A program made the translations under genes and the position numbers. The notes under the pieces are model-generated. The model did not search any database and was not told the DNA's origin. It saw only the letters and a program-made list of their open reading frames with translations. A stretch of 64,000 nt of DNA from Streptomyces sp. 3214.6 (GTDB lineage Bacteria > Actinomycetota > Actinomycetes > Streptomycetales > Streptomycetaceae). Every line of letters starts with the position of its first letter. The stretch's first letter is position 1. The DNA lies in the NCBI RefSeq assembly GCF_900129855.1, contig NZ_LT670819.1, positions 3,038,001 through 3,102,000 of the forward strand. Direction: 5' to 3'. Below, piece after piece: positions 45,083 through 53,731 of this stretch.

Positions 45083-46798
45083 ATGCGCATCCCCGACCTG
45101 CCGAGACCACGCAGCCTCGCCGGCCAGCTCTTCGCCATGCAGGCCGTGCTGATAGCGGTGCTCGTCGCGGGATACGCGCTGTTCACGTACGTCAGCGACC
45201 GCAGCCAGGCCGAGGACGCGGCGGGCCGCCAGGCCAAGGCCGTGGCCCGGTCGGTCGCCGACTCCCCCTCGGTACGGTCGGCCATCAGCACCCCGAACCC
45301 CACCGCCGAGCTCCAGCCCTACGCCCTGCGCGTCATGAAGGACGCGGAGGTCGACTTCGTCACGATCATGAATCCGCAGGGCATCCGCTGGACCCACCCG
45401 GACGTGAGTCAGATCGGCCAGCGCTTCCGCGGCAACACGGCCAAGGCGCTGAAGGGTGAGACGTTCACCGAGACCTACACCGGCACCCTCGGCGCGTCCG
45501 TCCGCGCCGTCACCCCGATCGAGGACGGCAACGACCGGGTCATCGGACTGGTCAGCGCGGGCATCAAGGTCGAGTCGATCAGCAAGCGGGTGCAGGACCA
45601 GGTGGCGGCCCTGTTCGGGGTGGCCGTCGGCGCGCTCGCCCTCGGCGCGATCGGCACGTACGTCATCAACGCGTCCCTGCGTCGGCACACCCATGGCATG
45701 AACGCGGCGGAGCTGAGCCGGATGCACGACTACCACCAGGCCGCGTTGCACGCGGTGCGCGAGGGGTTGCTGATGCTGGACGGGCAGTACAGGGTGGCGC
45801 TGATCAACGACGGCGGCCAGGAGCTGCTGGGCGTCTCCGGAGAGGTGGTGGGCACGTCGGTGGCGGACCTCGGCCTGCCGGCCCCGCTGACGGGCGCGCT
45901 GCTCGCCTCGGAACCCCGGGTGGACGAGGTCCATCTGGCGGCGGACCGGGTGCTGGTGGTGAACACCTCCCCGGTGTCGGGCGGCGAGCGCAGGGGCACC
46001 GTCGTCACCCTGCGCGATGTGACCGAACTCCAGTCCCTGATGGGCGAGTTGGACTCCGAGCGGGGCTTCACTCAGGCGCTGCGCTCACAGGCCCACGAGG
46101 CGGCGAACCGCCTGCACACGGTGGTCTCGTTGATCGAGCTGGACCGCGCGGAGGAGGCCGTGGACTTCGCGACGGCGGAACTGGAACTGGCCCAGGCGCT
46201 GACCGACCAGGTGGTCGCGGCGGTCAGCGAGCCGGTCCTGGCGGCCCTGCTGCTGGGCAAGACGGCCCAGGCCAACGAGCGGGGCGTGGAGCTGGTGGTC
46301 TCACCGGACAGCGACCTGGACGACGGACTGCTCCCCGAGTCGCTGCCGGCCCGGGACCTGGTGACGATCCTGGGCAACCTCATCGACAACGCCGTCGACG
46401 CGGCGCAGGGCAGCGTGCCGGCGCGGGTGACCGTGACCGCGTACACGCAGGGCGACGAGCTGCTGCTCCGGGTGACGGACACGGGAACGGGCGTGGATCC
46501 CGCGCACGCCTCCCTGGTCTTCGAACGCGGCTTCTCCACGAAACCGGCCGGGCCGGGCGGCCGGGGCCTCGGGCTGGCCCTGGTCCGGCAGGCCGTGCAC
46601 CGGCACGACGGGACGCTGTCGGTGGCGGAGGCGGAGGGCGGCGGAGCCGAGTTCACCGTCAGTCTGCCGTTGCGGGCGAGCTCCGCGTCCGGTACATCAG
46701 GTTCCGCGTCGGCATCGAAGCCGACATCCGGGCCTGCGTCCGGGTCGGCATCCGGGCCTGCATCCGGGTCGGCGTCTACGTCTGGAGGCAGGGGATGA
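45083..46798 (+). CDS. CitA/DcuS-family sensor histidine kinase
   Basis: A 571-residue membrane kinase. TM1 about residues 15-37, an extracytoplasmic sensor domain of the citrate/C4-dicarboxylate fold (about 40-175, with FVTIMNPQGIRWTHPD), TM2 about 178-198, a cytoplasmic PAS domain (about 215-310), then H338 in SQAHEAANRLHT and a HATPase domain (NLIDNAVDAAQG, DTGTGVDP, GGRGLGLALVRQ). The C-terminal 30 residues are a Ser/Gly/Ala/Pro tail (GPASGSASGPASGSAS) encoded by short DNA repeats. The response regulator overlaps by ATGA. Next to dctA, so dicarboxylate sensing is the natural inference. Confidence 0.94.
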   Translation: MRIPDLPRPRSLAGQLFAMQAVLIAVLVAGYALFTYVSDRSQAEDAAGRQAKAVARSVADSPSVRSAISTPNPTAELQPYALRVMKDAEVDFVTIMNPQGIRWTHPDVSQIGQRFRGNTAKALKGETFTETYTGTLGASVRAVTPIEDGNDRVIGLVSAGIKVESISKRVQDQVAALFGVAVGALALGAIGTYVINASLRRHTHGMNAAELSRMHDYHQAALHAVREGLLMLDGQYRVALINDGGQELLGVSGEVVGTSVADLGLPAPLTGALLASEPRVDEVHLAADRVLVVNTSPVSGGERRGTVVTLRDVTELQSLMGELDSERGFTQALRSQAHEAANRLHTVVSLIELDRAEEAVDFATAELELAQALTDQVVAAVSEPVLAALLLGKTAQANERGVELVVSPDSDLDDGLLPESLPARDLVTILGNLIDNAVDAAQGSVPARVTVTAYTQGDELLLRVTDTGTGVDPAHASLVFERGFSTKPAGPGGRGLGLALVRQAVHRHDGTLSVAEAEGGGAEFTVSLPLRASSASGTSGSASASKPTSGPASGSASGPASGSASTSGGRG

Positions 46799-47493
46799 CG
46801 GCCGAGGAGCCGATCAGAGTACTGGTCGTCGAGGACGATCCGGTCGCCGCGGACGCCCATGTCATGTACGTCGGGAGGGTGCCGGGCTTCGTCGCGGTCG
46901 GGAAGGCGCACACGGGTGCGGAAGCCCGCCGCCTGCTCGACCGCACCCCGGTGGACCTGCTCCTGCTCGACCTCCACCTCCCCGACGCGCACGGGCTGCA
47001 ACTGGCCCGCTCGCTCCGCGCGGCCGGCTACCACGCCGACGTGATCGCGGTGACGTCGGCGCGGGACCTGACGGTGGTGCGCGAGGGCGTCTCCCTGGGG
47101 GTCGTCCAGTACGTACTGAAACCGTTCACGTTCGCAACCTTGCGGGACCGGCTGGTGCGGTATGCCGAGTTCCGGGGTGCCGCGGGCGAGGCGAGCGGCC
47201 AGGACGAGGTCGACCGCGCCCTGGCCGCCCTGCGCGCACCCGGGCCCGCCGCGCTCCCGAAGGGCCTGAGCGCACCGACCCTGGAGCGGGTGACGGAGGC
47301 GATACGGGAGGCTCAGGAGGGGCTCACCGCGGCGGGCGTCGCCGAGGCGGTGGGAATCTCCCGGATCACCGCCCGGCGGTACCTGGAACACCTGGTGGAG
47401 GCGGGACGAGCGGAACGCAAGCCGCTGTACGGGCAGGTCGGGAGGCCGGAACTGGTGTACCGATGGGTGCGGGGTGCCGGGAAGGGGCGGTGA
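46795..47493 (+). CDS. CitB/DcuR-family response regulator
   Basis: A 232-residue regulator. The receiver domain (residues 6-125) has the acidic pair VVEDDPVAA, phospho-Asp in LLLLDLHLPDAHG, switch Thr/Ser in AVTSARD and Lys in YVLKPF. The C-terminal CitB-type helix-turn-helix reads GVAEAVGISRITARRYLEHL. Start overlaps the kinase stop (ATGA). It should bind near the dctA promoter when phosphorylated. Its 3' end stops 9 bp short of the convergent membrane-protein gene. Confidence 0.94.
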   Translation: MTAEEPIRVLVVEDDPVAADAHVMYVGRVPGFVAVGKAHTGAEARRLLDRTPVDLLLLDLHLPDAHGLQLARSLRAAGYHADVIAVTSARDLTVVREGVSLGVVQYVLKPFTFATLRDRLVRYAEFRGAAGEASGQDEVDRALAALRAPGPAALPKGLSAPTLERVTEAIREAQEGLTAAGVAEAVGISRITARRYLEHLVEAGRAERKPLYGQVGRPELVYRWVRGAGKGR

Positions 47494-47502
47494 GACCGAC
47501 CC

Positions 47503-48096
47503 TCACGCACCACCACCACTGCCACCACCACCACCGCTGCCGCTGCCGCTGCCGCTCCCGAACGGAACCGTGTACAGGACCACGAACACCCCCAGCCCGA
47601 CCACGGCCGCCGCCTCGGCCAGGGACAGCACCAGCAGTCCCGCCGAGACCTGCCCCCCACCCCAGTACACGATCAGCGCGGCCAACGGCACGACACAGAA
47701 CGCCAGCAGGTCGACCGCGCACTGCACGATCTTCCGGAGCGGGCGCCGGGCGTCACTGCGGTGATAGACCTCCCACCGAAAAGCGGCCTCGGTACCCGTC
47801 AGTTCCTCGAGCCGCGGCCCCAACTCCCCCCGCACATACCGTCCGATGGCCGAGATCTTCTCGTCGTTGACCAGGTAGGTCCATCCCAGCACCACACACA
47901 CCGGCGGCAGCGCCAGCAGCATGGACGTCTGTTTGGCCTGGGCCGCCGCGGCGACGACGGCGGCCACCACCGCCAGGGTCACGTACAGCAGGTTGTCCCG
48001 GAACCCGATCCGCGCCTTCTGCTCGTCCTTGACGCTCTGGTACTCGGCCAGCAGCAACTGCCCTGCCCCGACGTCCTGTTCGGCCACTGCAACCAC
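47503..48096 (-). CDS. Four-helix membrane protein, possible effector of a nucleosidase-linked system
   Basis: A 197-residue protein. An amphipathic N-terminal helix (LLLAEYQSVKDEQKARIGFRD) is followed by two membrane spans (about residues 36-75), a cytoplasmic stretch with the conserved YLVNDEKISAIGRYVR, then two more spans (about 125-180) and a Gly/Ser tail. The N-terminal helix-plus-hairpin layout resembles SLATT-type 2-TM effector proteins of bacterial conflict systems, though I cannot prove membership. GTG 48087 is an equally good start. Divergent, 36 bp away, from the nucleosidase-like gene, so the two likely form one unit. Confidence 0.7.
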   Translation of the reverse strand: MVAVAEQDVGAGQLLLAEYQSVKDEQKARIGFRDNLLYVTLAVVAAVVAAAAQAKQTSMLLALPPVCVVLGWTYLVNDEKISAIGRYVRGELGPRLEELTGTEAAFRWEVYHRSDARRPLRKIVQCAVDLLAFCVVPLAALIVYWGGGQVSAGLLVLSLAEAAAVVGLGVFVVLYTVPFGSGSGSGSGGGGGSGGGA

Positions 48097-48132
48097 CCTC
48101 TCCCCCGATGAACCTGGCAGTACCTTAAAGGT

Positions 48133-49032
48133 GTGTCAGAGACAAAACCCACTGTCGTGGTCCTTACCGCACTCGCGCTCGAATACGCGGCCGTGCGTGC
48201 CCACATCGCCAACCGGCGGGAGGACGTCCATCCCGACGGAACCCGCGTCGAGATCGGCCGCCTGGACGGCACGTCCTGGCAGGTGGCGCTCGCCGAGCTG
48301 GGCGAGGGCGTGAGCAACGCCTCCGCGATGACCACCCAGCTCATCAACTGGCTCCGTCCGCAGGCCGTGTTGTTCGTCGGCATCGCGGGCAGCCTGAAGG
48401 AGGACATCGGCATCGGGGACGTCCTCGTCGGCACCAAGGTCTACGGCATCCAGGGCGGCAAGTGGACCCCCCAGGGCTTCCACTCCCGCCCCGAGGCCTG
48501 GCACGCGTCCAACGCCCTGGTCCAGGCGGCCCGTTCGGCCGTGCGGGACATGACGGACGTACGGCCGCACTTCAAGCCGATCGCCTCGGGGGACGTCGTC
48601 CTGGCCGATGCCGAGGCCGAAATCGTCACGTTCCTTCGCGAGCACTACAACGACGCCGCCGCGATCGAGATGGAGGGCTCGGGCGCAGCACACGCGGCCC
48701 ATCTGAACGGCCAGGTGAGTGCCCTGGTCATCCGCGGGATCAGCGACCACGCCGACGCGAGGAAGAGCAGGGCCGACGCCACCGGGTCACAACGACTGGC
48801 CGCCGCGCAGGCGGCGGAGGTGGCGGCGGCGGTCCTGCGCAAGCACGAACCACAGGACACGTCCGACACCCCCGGCACCACGGAGGGACCCCGACGCGGC
48901 TCCGGCTCCGGCTCCGGCTCCGGGGGCGACCACATCACCTTCCAGGGCGGGACCTACTACGGACCGGTCATCGGAAAGATCACGGGGAACATGGGACACA
49001 CAGGGCACATGGGACCCGCAGGACGCCCGTAA
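48133..49032 (+). CDS. MTA/SAH-nucleosidase-like protein with repeat-linked C-terminal motif
   Basis: A 299-residue protein. Residues 1-235 form a PNP_UDP_1/MTAN fold: VVLTALALEYAAV with the active-site Glu, LFVGIAGSLKEDIGIGDV, the ribose-binding Glu region AAIEMEGSGAA, and the catalytic Asp in VIRGISDHAD. So it looks able to cleave a purine (deoxy)nucleoside bond. Unlike housekeeping MTAN (about 230 residues) it continues with a Gly/Ser linker (GSGSGSGSGG) and a tail DHITFQGGTYYGPVIGKITG. Similar short beta tails occur, from memory, in Streptomyces STAND/effector proteins. Partner: the divergent membrane protein. No methionine-salvage genes nearby. Confidence 0.82.
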   Translation: MSETKPTVVVLTALALEYAAVRAHIANRREDVHPDGTRVEIGRLDGTSWQVALAELGEGVSNASAMTTQLINWLRPQAVLFVGIAGSLKEDIGIGDVLVGTKVYGIQGGKWTPQGFHSRPEAWHASNALVQAARSAVRDMTDVRPHFKPIASGDVVLADAEAEIVTFLREHYNDAAAIEMEGSGAAHAAHLNGQVSALVIRGISDHADARKSRADATGSQRLAAAQAAEVAAAVLRKHEPQDTSDTPGTTEGPRRGSGSGSGSGGDHITFQGGTYYGPVIGKITGNMGHTGHMGPAGRP

Positions 49033-49035
49033 CGT

Positions 49036-50061
49036 CTAGAAAACGGACTCGGCCTCGACGATCCGGTCCTTCGGTACCGTTTTCAGCTCGGTCACCGCCT
49101 CCGCCAGCGGCACCATCACCACGTCCGTCCCGCGCAGCGCCGTCATCCGTCCGAACTGGCCGCGGTGCGCGGCCTCCACCGCGTGCCAGCCGAAGCGGGT
49201 CGCGAGGACGCGGTCGTAGGCCGTCGGCACGCCGCCGCGCTGGACGTGGCCGAGGATGACCGGGCGGGCCTCCTTGCCGAGCCGCTTCTCCAGCTCGTAC
49301 GCCAGTGCCGTGCCGATGCCCTGGAAGCGCTCGTGGCCGAACTGGTCGATCGCACCCTTGCTGTAGTCCATGGTGCCGTCGGCCGGGTGCGCGCCCTCCG
49401 CGACGCAGATCACCGCGAACTTCTTGCCGCGCGCGAACCGCTCCTCGACCATCTTCACCAGGTCGGCGGGGTCGAAGGGGCGCTCCGGCAGACAGATGCC
49501 GTGCGCGCCCGCCGCCATGCCGGACTCCAGCGCGATCCAGCCCGCGTGGCGGCCCATCACCTCGACGACCATCACCCGCTGGTGCGACTCGGCCGTCGTC
49601 TTCAGGCGGTCCATCGCCTCGGTGGCGACGCCGACCGCCGTGTCGAAGCCGAACGTGCGGTCCGTGGAGGAGATGTCGTTGTCGATCGTCTTCGGGACGC
49701 CGACCACCGGCAGCCCGGCGTCCGACAGCATCCGCGCCGCTGTCAGCGTGCCCTCGCCGCCGATCGGGATCAGCGCGTCGATGCCGAAGTCGTGGATCAT
49801 GTCGGAGGCGCTCTCGCAGGCCTCGCGCAGCCGGTCGCGCTCCAGGCGGGAGGAGCCGAGGATGGTGCCGCCGCGGGCCAGGATGCCGCTCACCGCGTTG
49901 AGGTCGAGGGCGCGGTAGCGGCCGTCCAGGAGACCCGCATAGCCGTCCTCGAAGCCGATGACCTCGTCGCCGTAGTTGTCGACGGCGCGGTGCACGACCG
50001 ACCGGATCACTGCGTTGAGGCCGGGGCAGTCGCCGCCTGCGGTGAGAACTCCGATGCGCAT
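49036..50061 (-). CDS. pfkA: ATP-dependent 6-phosphofructokinase
   Basis: A 341-residue enzyme phosphorylating fructose-6-phosphate in glycolysis. ATG 50061 (MRIGVLTAGGDCPGLNAVIRS) is the family start; longer in-frame starts run into the divergent promoter. IPIGGEGTL keeps the Gly that marks ATP rather than pyrophosphate use, with Glu in place of the common Asp. PKTIDNDI supplies the catalytic Asp, and VMGRHAGWIAL binds substrate. Likely the orthologue of S. coelicolor pfkA2 by context (divergent from pta-ackA-pyk). The 3' end is 3 bp from the convergent nucleosidase stop. Confidence 0.96.
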   Translation of the reverse strand: MRIGVLTAGGDCPGLNAVIRSVVHRAVDNYGDEVIGFEDGYAGLLDGRYRALDLNAVSGILARGGTILGSSRLERDRLREACESASDMIHDFGIDALIPIGGEGTLTAARMLSDAGLPVVGVPKTIDNDISSTDRTFGFDTAVGVATEAMDRLKTTAESHQRVMVVEVMGRHAGWIALESGMAAGAHGICLPERPFDPADLVKMVEERFARGKKFAVICVAEGAHPADGTMDYSKGAIDQFGHERFQGIGTALAYELEKRLGKEARPVILGHVQRGGVPTAYDRVLATRFGWHAVEAAHRGQFGRMTALRGTDVVMVPLAEAVTELKTVPKDRIVEAESVF

Positions 50062-50184
50062 CGTGCTGTGTCTCCTGCTCGCTGTGGGTACCGGGGAGCC
50101 AGGTTCGATTGTTTCACGCCGCCGAGCGGGCCGTCGCTTGACGGGCGCCTTATCTACGCCCAGGGGTATTGTCAAGAGGGATCT

Positions 50185-50200
50185 GCTCACCTAGGTGGGC
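50185..50200. promoter_or_regulatory. Palindrome in the pfkA/pta divergent region
   Basis: gctcacctaggtgggc is a 16-bp dyad with one mismatch and a perfect CACCTAGGTG core at 50188-50197. It lies 43 bp before the pta GTG start and 124 bp from the pfkA start, a good place for control of pta. The 50062-50242 gap holds both promoters. Confidence 0.55.
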
Positions 50201-50242
50201 GATTTTTGTGTCCCTGAAACTGCAAGGAAACGGAGAGCTCGC

Positions 50243-52333
50243 GTGACCCGCAGCGTGTACGTCACCGGTATCGACCGCGGCGACGGCCGCCAGGTCGTCG
50301 AGCTGGGGGTCATGGAACTCCTGACCCGGCAGGTCGACCGGGTGGGCGTGTTCCGGCCTCTCGTCCACGACGGACCCGACCGACTGTTCGAGTTGCTGCG
50401 CGCCCGCTACCGGCTGGCGCAGGACCCGACGAGCGTCTACGGCATGGACTATCACGAGGCGTCCGCGCTGCAGGCCGAGCAGGGGGCCGACGAGCTGGTC
50501 TCGACCCTCGTCGACCGGTTCCACCGGGTCGCCCGCGACTACGACGTCGTCCTCGTCCTGGGCACCGACTACGCCGACACCCAGTTCCCCGACGAACTCG
50601 CCCTCAACGCACGCCTCGCCAACGAGTTCGGCGCGTCCGTGCTGCCGGTCGTCGGCGGCCGGGGGCAGACCACGGAGTCCGTGCTCGCCGAGACCCGCAA
50701 CGCCTACCGGGCGTACGAGGGCCTCGGGTGCGACATCCTTGCCATGGTCGCCAACCGGGTCGACCGCGAGGACCGCGACGAGATCGCCTCCCACCTCACC
50801 AACCGGCTGCCGGTCCCCTGCTATGTGCTGCCCGACGAGCCGGCCCTGTCCGCGCCGACCGTCGCGCAGATCAGTCACGCCCTGGGCGCGAGGGTGCTGC
50901 TGGGCGACGACTCGGGGCTGGCCCGCGACGCCCTCGGCTTCGTCTTCGGCGGGGCCATGCTGCCGAAGTTCCTGGCCGCGCTCACGCCGGGCGCGCTGGT
51001 CGTCACCCCGGGCGACCGGGCCGACCTGGTGATCGGCTCGCTCGCCGCGCACAGCGCCGGAACCCCGCCGATAGCCGGGGTGGTGCTCACCCTGGGCGAG
51101 GTCCCGACCGACGAGATCCTCACCCTGGCCGCCCGTCTCGCCCCCGGCACCCCCGTCGTCTCGGTGCCCGGCAACAGCTTCCCCACGGCCGAGCAGCTGT
51201 TCTCGATGGAGGGCAAGCTGAACGCGGCCACCCCGCGCAAGGCCGAGACCGCGCTCGGTCTCTTCGAGCGGCACGTCGACACCGGTGACCTGCTCAAGCG
51301 GGTCTCCGCGCCCAGCACCGACCGGCTCACTCCGATGATGTTCGAGCACAAGCTCCTCGAACAGGCCCGCTCCGACAAGCGCCGGGTCGTCCTGCCCGAG
51401 GGCACGGAGGAGCGGGTGCTGCACGCCGCCGAGGTGCTGCTGCGTCGCGGCGTCTGCGATCTCACGCTCCTCGGGCCCGTCGAGCAGATCCGCAAGAAGG
51501 CCGCCGACCTGGGCATCGACCTCGGCGACTGCCAGCTGATCGACCCGGCCACCAGCGAGCTGCGCGACTCCTTCGCCGAGCTGTACGCCGGTTTCCGCGC
51601 CCACAAGGGCGTCACGGTGGAGCTGGCGTACGACGTCGTCTCGGACGTGAACTACTTCGGCACGCTGATGGTGCAGGAGGGTCTCGCCGACGGCATGGTC
51701 TCGGGCTCGGTGCACTCCACGGCCGCGACCATCCGCCCGGCCTTCGAGATCATCAAGACCAAGCCGGACGCCGACATCGTCTCGTCGGTCTTCTTCATGT
51801 GCCTCGCCGACAAGGTCCTCGTCTACGGCGACTGCGCCGTGAACCCCGACCCGAACGCCGAGCAGCTCGCCGACATCGCCATCCAGTCGGCCGCGACCGC
51901 CGCGCAGTTCGGTGTGGAGCCGCGGATCGCGATGCTGTCGTACTCGACGGGTACGTCGGGTTCGGGCGCCGACGTCGACAAGGTGCGGGAGGCGACGGAG
52001 CAGGTCCGCGCCCGGCGCTCCGACCTGAAGATCGAGGGGCCGATCCAGTACGACGCGGCCGTGGAGCCGACCGTCGCGGCGACCAAGCTGCCGGGGTCCG
52101 AAGTCGCCGGGCAGGCCAGCGTGTTGATCTTCCCGGACCTCAACACCGGCAACAACACCTACAAGGCCGTGCAGCGTTCGGCCGGCGCGATCGCGGTCGG
52201 GCCGGTGCTGCAGGGGCTGCGCAAGCCCGTCAACGACCTGTCGCGGGGCGCCCTCGTGCAGGACATCGTCAACACCGTCGCCATCACGGCGATCCAGGCC
52301 CAGACATCGAGTGAGAAGGCAACCTCCCAGTGA
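50243..52333 (+). CDS. pta: Phosphate acetyltransferase
   Basis: A 696-residue long-form Pta that makes acetyl phosphate from acetyl-CoA. GTG 50243 (MTRSVYVTGIDRGDGRQ) with CGGAGAG upstream is the start. The N-terminal P-loop-like domain (about 1-220) and DRTGG domain (about 220-340) precede the catalytic PTA_PTB domain (about 365-690): VVLPEGTEERVLHAAEVL, SYSTGTSGSGADVDKV and VFPDLNTGNN-type end (seen as LIFPDLNTGNNTYKAV). Stop overlaps the ackA start by GTGA. Together they form the acetate overflow and reuse pathway. Confidence 0.96.
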   Translation: MTRSVYVTGIDRGDGRQVVELGVMELLTRQVDRVGVFRPLVHDGPDRLFELLRARYRLAQDPTSVYGMDYHEASALQAEQGADELVSTLVDRFHRVARDYDVVLVLGTDYADTQFPDELALNARLANEFGASVLPVVGGRGQTTESVLAETRNAYRAYEGLGCDILAMVANRVDREDRDEIASHLTNRLPVPCYVLPDEPALSAPTVAQISHALGARVLLGDDSGLARDALGFVFGGAMLPKFLAALTPGALVVTPGDRADLVIGSLAAHSAGTPPIAGVVLTLGEVPTDEILTLAARLAPGTPVVSVPGNSFPTAEQLFSMEGKLNAATPRKAETALGLFERHVDTGDLLKRVSAPSTDRLTPMMFEHKLLEQARSDKRRVVLPEGTEERVLHAAEVLLRRGVCDLTLLGPVEQIRKKAADLGIDLGDCQLIDPATSELRDSFAELYAGFRAHKGVTVELAYDVVSDVNYFGTLMVQEGLADGMVSGSVHSTAATIRPAFEIIKTKPDADIVSSVFFMCLADKVLVYGDCAVNPDPNAEQLADIAIQSAATAAQFGVEPRIAMLSYSTGTSGSGADVDKVREATEQVRARRSDLKIEGPIQYDAAVEPTVAATKLPGSEVAGQASVLIFPDLNTGNNTYKAVQRSAGAIAVGPVLQGLRKPVNDLSRGALVQDIVNTVAITAIQAQTSSEKATSQ

Positions 52334-53592
52334 GCTCCGCCCGCCCGTCTCCCACCACCACCCTGTCCGACGAGCTTCGCTCGGCGGCTCCTACTCGAGT
52401 CCTCGTCCTCAACTCCGGCTCCTCGTCGGTGAAGTACCAGCTGCTCGACATGCGCGACAGCAGCCGGCTGGCGAGCGGGCTCGTCGAGCGCATCGGCGAG
52501 CAGTCCTCCCGGCTGAAGCACACGCCGCTGGCGGCCGGCGGCGAGAGCCGTGAGTGGAGCGGGCCGATCGCCGACCACGACGCCGCGCTGAAGGCCGTCG
52601 CGGAGGAGCTGGCCAAGGACGGGCTGGGGCTGGACTCCCCCGAGCTCGCCGCCATCGGCCACCGCGTGGTGCACGGCGGCAAGCAGTTCACCGAGCCGAC
52701 AGTGATCGACGACGCCGTCCTCGCCGAGATCGAGCGGCTGATCCCCGTCGCCCCGCTGCACAACCCGGCCAACCTCACCGGCATCCGCACCGCGAAGGCG
52801 CTGCGGCCGGACCTGCCCCAGGTCGCCGTCTTCGACACCGCCTTCCACACGACGATGCCGGAGGCCGCGGCCCGCTACGCGATCGACGTGGAGACCGCCG
52901 ACGCGCACCGCGTGCGCCGCTACGGCTTCCACGGGACCTCCCACGCGTACGTCTCCCGGGCGACGGCGAAGCTGCTGGGGAAGACCCCCGAAGAGGTGAA
53001 CGTCATCGTGCTGCACCTGGGCAACGGGGCGTCCGCGTCGGCGGTCGAGCGGGGCCGGTGCGTGGACACCTCGATGGGGCTCACCCCGCTCGAGGGCCTC
53101 GTCATGGGGACCCGCTCCGGGGACGTCGATCCGGCCGTCATCTTCCATTTGGCGCGAGTTGGGGGAATGTCCATCGACGATATCGACACTCTTCTCAACA
53201 AGAAGAGCGGTCTGATCGGGCTGTGCGGCGACAACGACATGCGGGAGATCCGGCGGCGGGTCGACGAGGGCGACGAGCGGGCGAAGCTCGCCTTCGACAT
53301 CTACATTCACCGCTTGAAGAAGTACATCGGCGCCTATTACGCGGTACTCGGCACCGTGGACGCCGTCGCGTTCACCGCCGGGGTCGGGGAGAACGCGGCG
53401 CCGGTGCGGGAGGCGGCCGTCGCGGGCCTTCAGTCGCTGGGGCTGGCGGTGGACGGCGCGAAGAACGCCGTACGCGGCGACGAGCCGCGGCTGATCTCGC
53501 CCGCCGGCGCGCGGGTGGCGGTAGCCGTGGTGCCCACGGACGAGGAACTGGAGATCGCTACACAGACCTACGCACTGGTGGAACGGTATTGA
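52330..53592 (+). CDS. ackA: Acetate kinase
   Basis: A 420-residue enzyme converting acetyl phosphate and ADP to acetate and ATP. GTG 52330 is coupled to pta. Key features: VLVLNSGSSSVKYQLL near residue 25 (phosphate-binding), GHRVVHGG, FDTAFHTTMP, the RYGFHGTSHAYV signature, HLGNGASASAVE and FTAGVGENAA. The first about 20 residues are a Ser/Pro/Thr extension compared with other AckA; the family start would fit near VLVLNSG. pyk follows after 139 bp. Confidence 0.96.
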   Translation: MSSARPSPTTTLSDELRSAAPTRVLVLNSGSSSVKYQLLDMRDSSRLASGLVERIGEQSSRLKHTPLAAGGESREWSGPIADHDAALKAVAEELAKDGLGLDSPELAAIGHRVVHGGKQFTEPTVIDDAVLAEIERLIPVAPLHNPANLTGIRTAKALRPDLPQVAVFDTAFHTTMPEAAARYAIDVETADAHRVRRYGFHGTSHAYVSRATAKLLGKTPEEVNVIVLHLGNGASASAVERGRCVDTSMGLTPLEGLVMGTRSGDVDPAVIFHLARVGGMSIDDIDTLLNKKSGLIGLCGDNDMREIRRRVDEGDERAKLAFDIYIHRLKKYIGAYYAVLGTVDAVAFTAGVGENAAPVREAAVAGLQSLGLAVDGAKNAVRGDEPRLISPAGARVAVAVVPTDEELEIATQTYALVERY

Positions 53593-53593
53593 T

Positions 53594-53661
53594 ATGCGGC
53601 TCCCCGCGTGGCGACCGAGCAGCCGCGTTGAAATGCGGCTCCGCCGCGTGGCAACTGAGCA
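53594..53661. repeat. Imperfect 28-29 bp direct repeat after ackA
   Basis: 53594-53621 and 53633-53661 both read atgcggctcc, then cgcgtggc and a variant of gaccgagca (gaccgagca versus aactgagca). They are separated by 11 bp in the ackA-pyk gap. No function evident. Confidence 0.7.
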
Positions 53662-53690
53662 CATCCCTTCTCATTTGTATCTTCCGCCAG

Positions 53691-53704
53691 ACGGAATATT
53701 CCGT
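53691..53704. promoter_or_regulatory. Perfect palindrome upstream of pyk
   Basis: ACGGAATATTCCGT is a perfect 14-bp palindrome, AT-rich at its centre, ending 27 bp before the pyk ATG. The sequence downstream, GATAGGATCGCCTC before ATG 53732, can act as a -10 (leaderless) or as a ribosome binding site (AGGA). An operator overlapping the pyk promoter is plausible. Confidence 0.55.
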
Positions 53705-53731
53705 TGCGAAACAAACCGATAGGATCGCCTC

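Noticed and set aside
48133..49032. Housekeeping MTA/SAH nucleosidase of methionine salvage
   Set aside because: The catalytic motifs fit, but the extra linker and tail, the divergent membrane partner and absence of salvage genes nearby make this assignment less likely; it remains an alternative.
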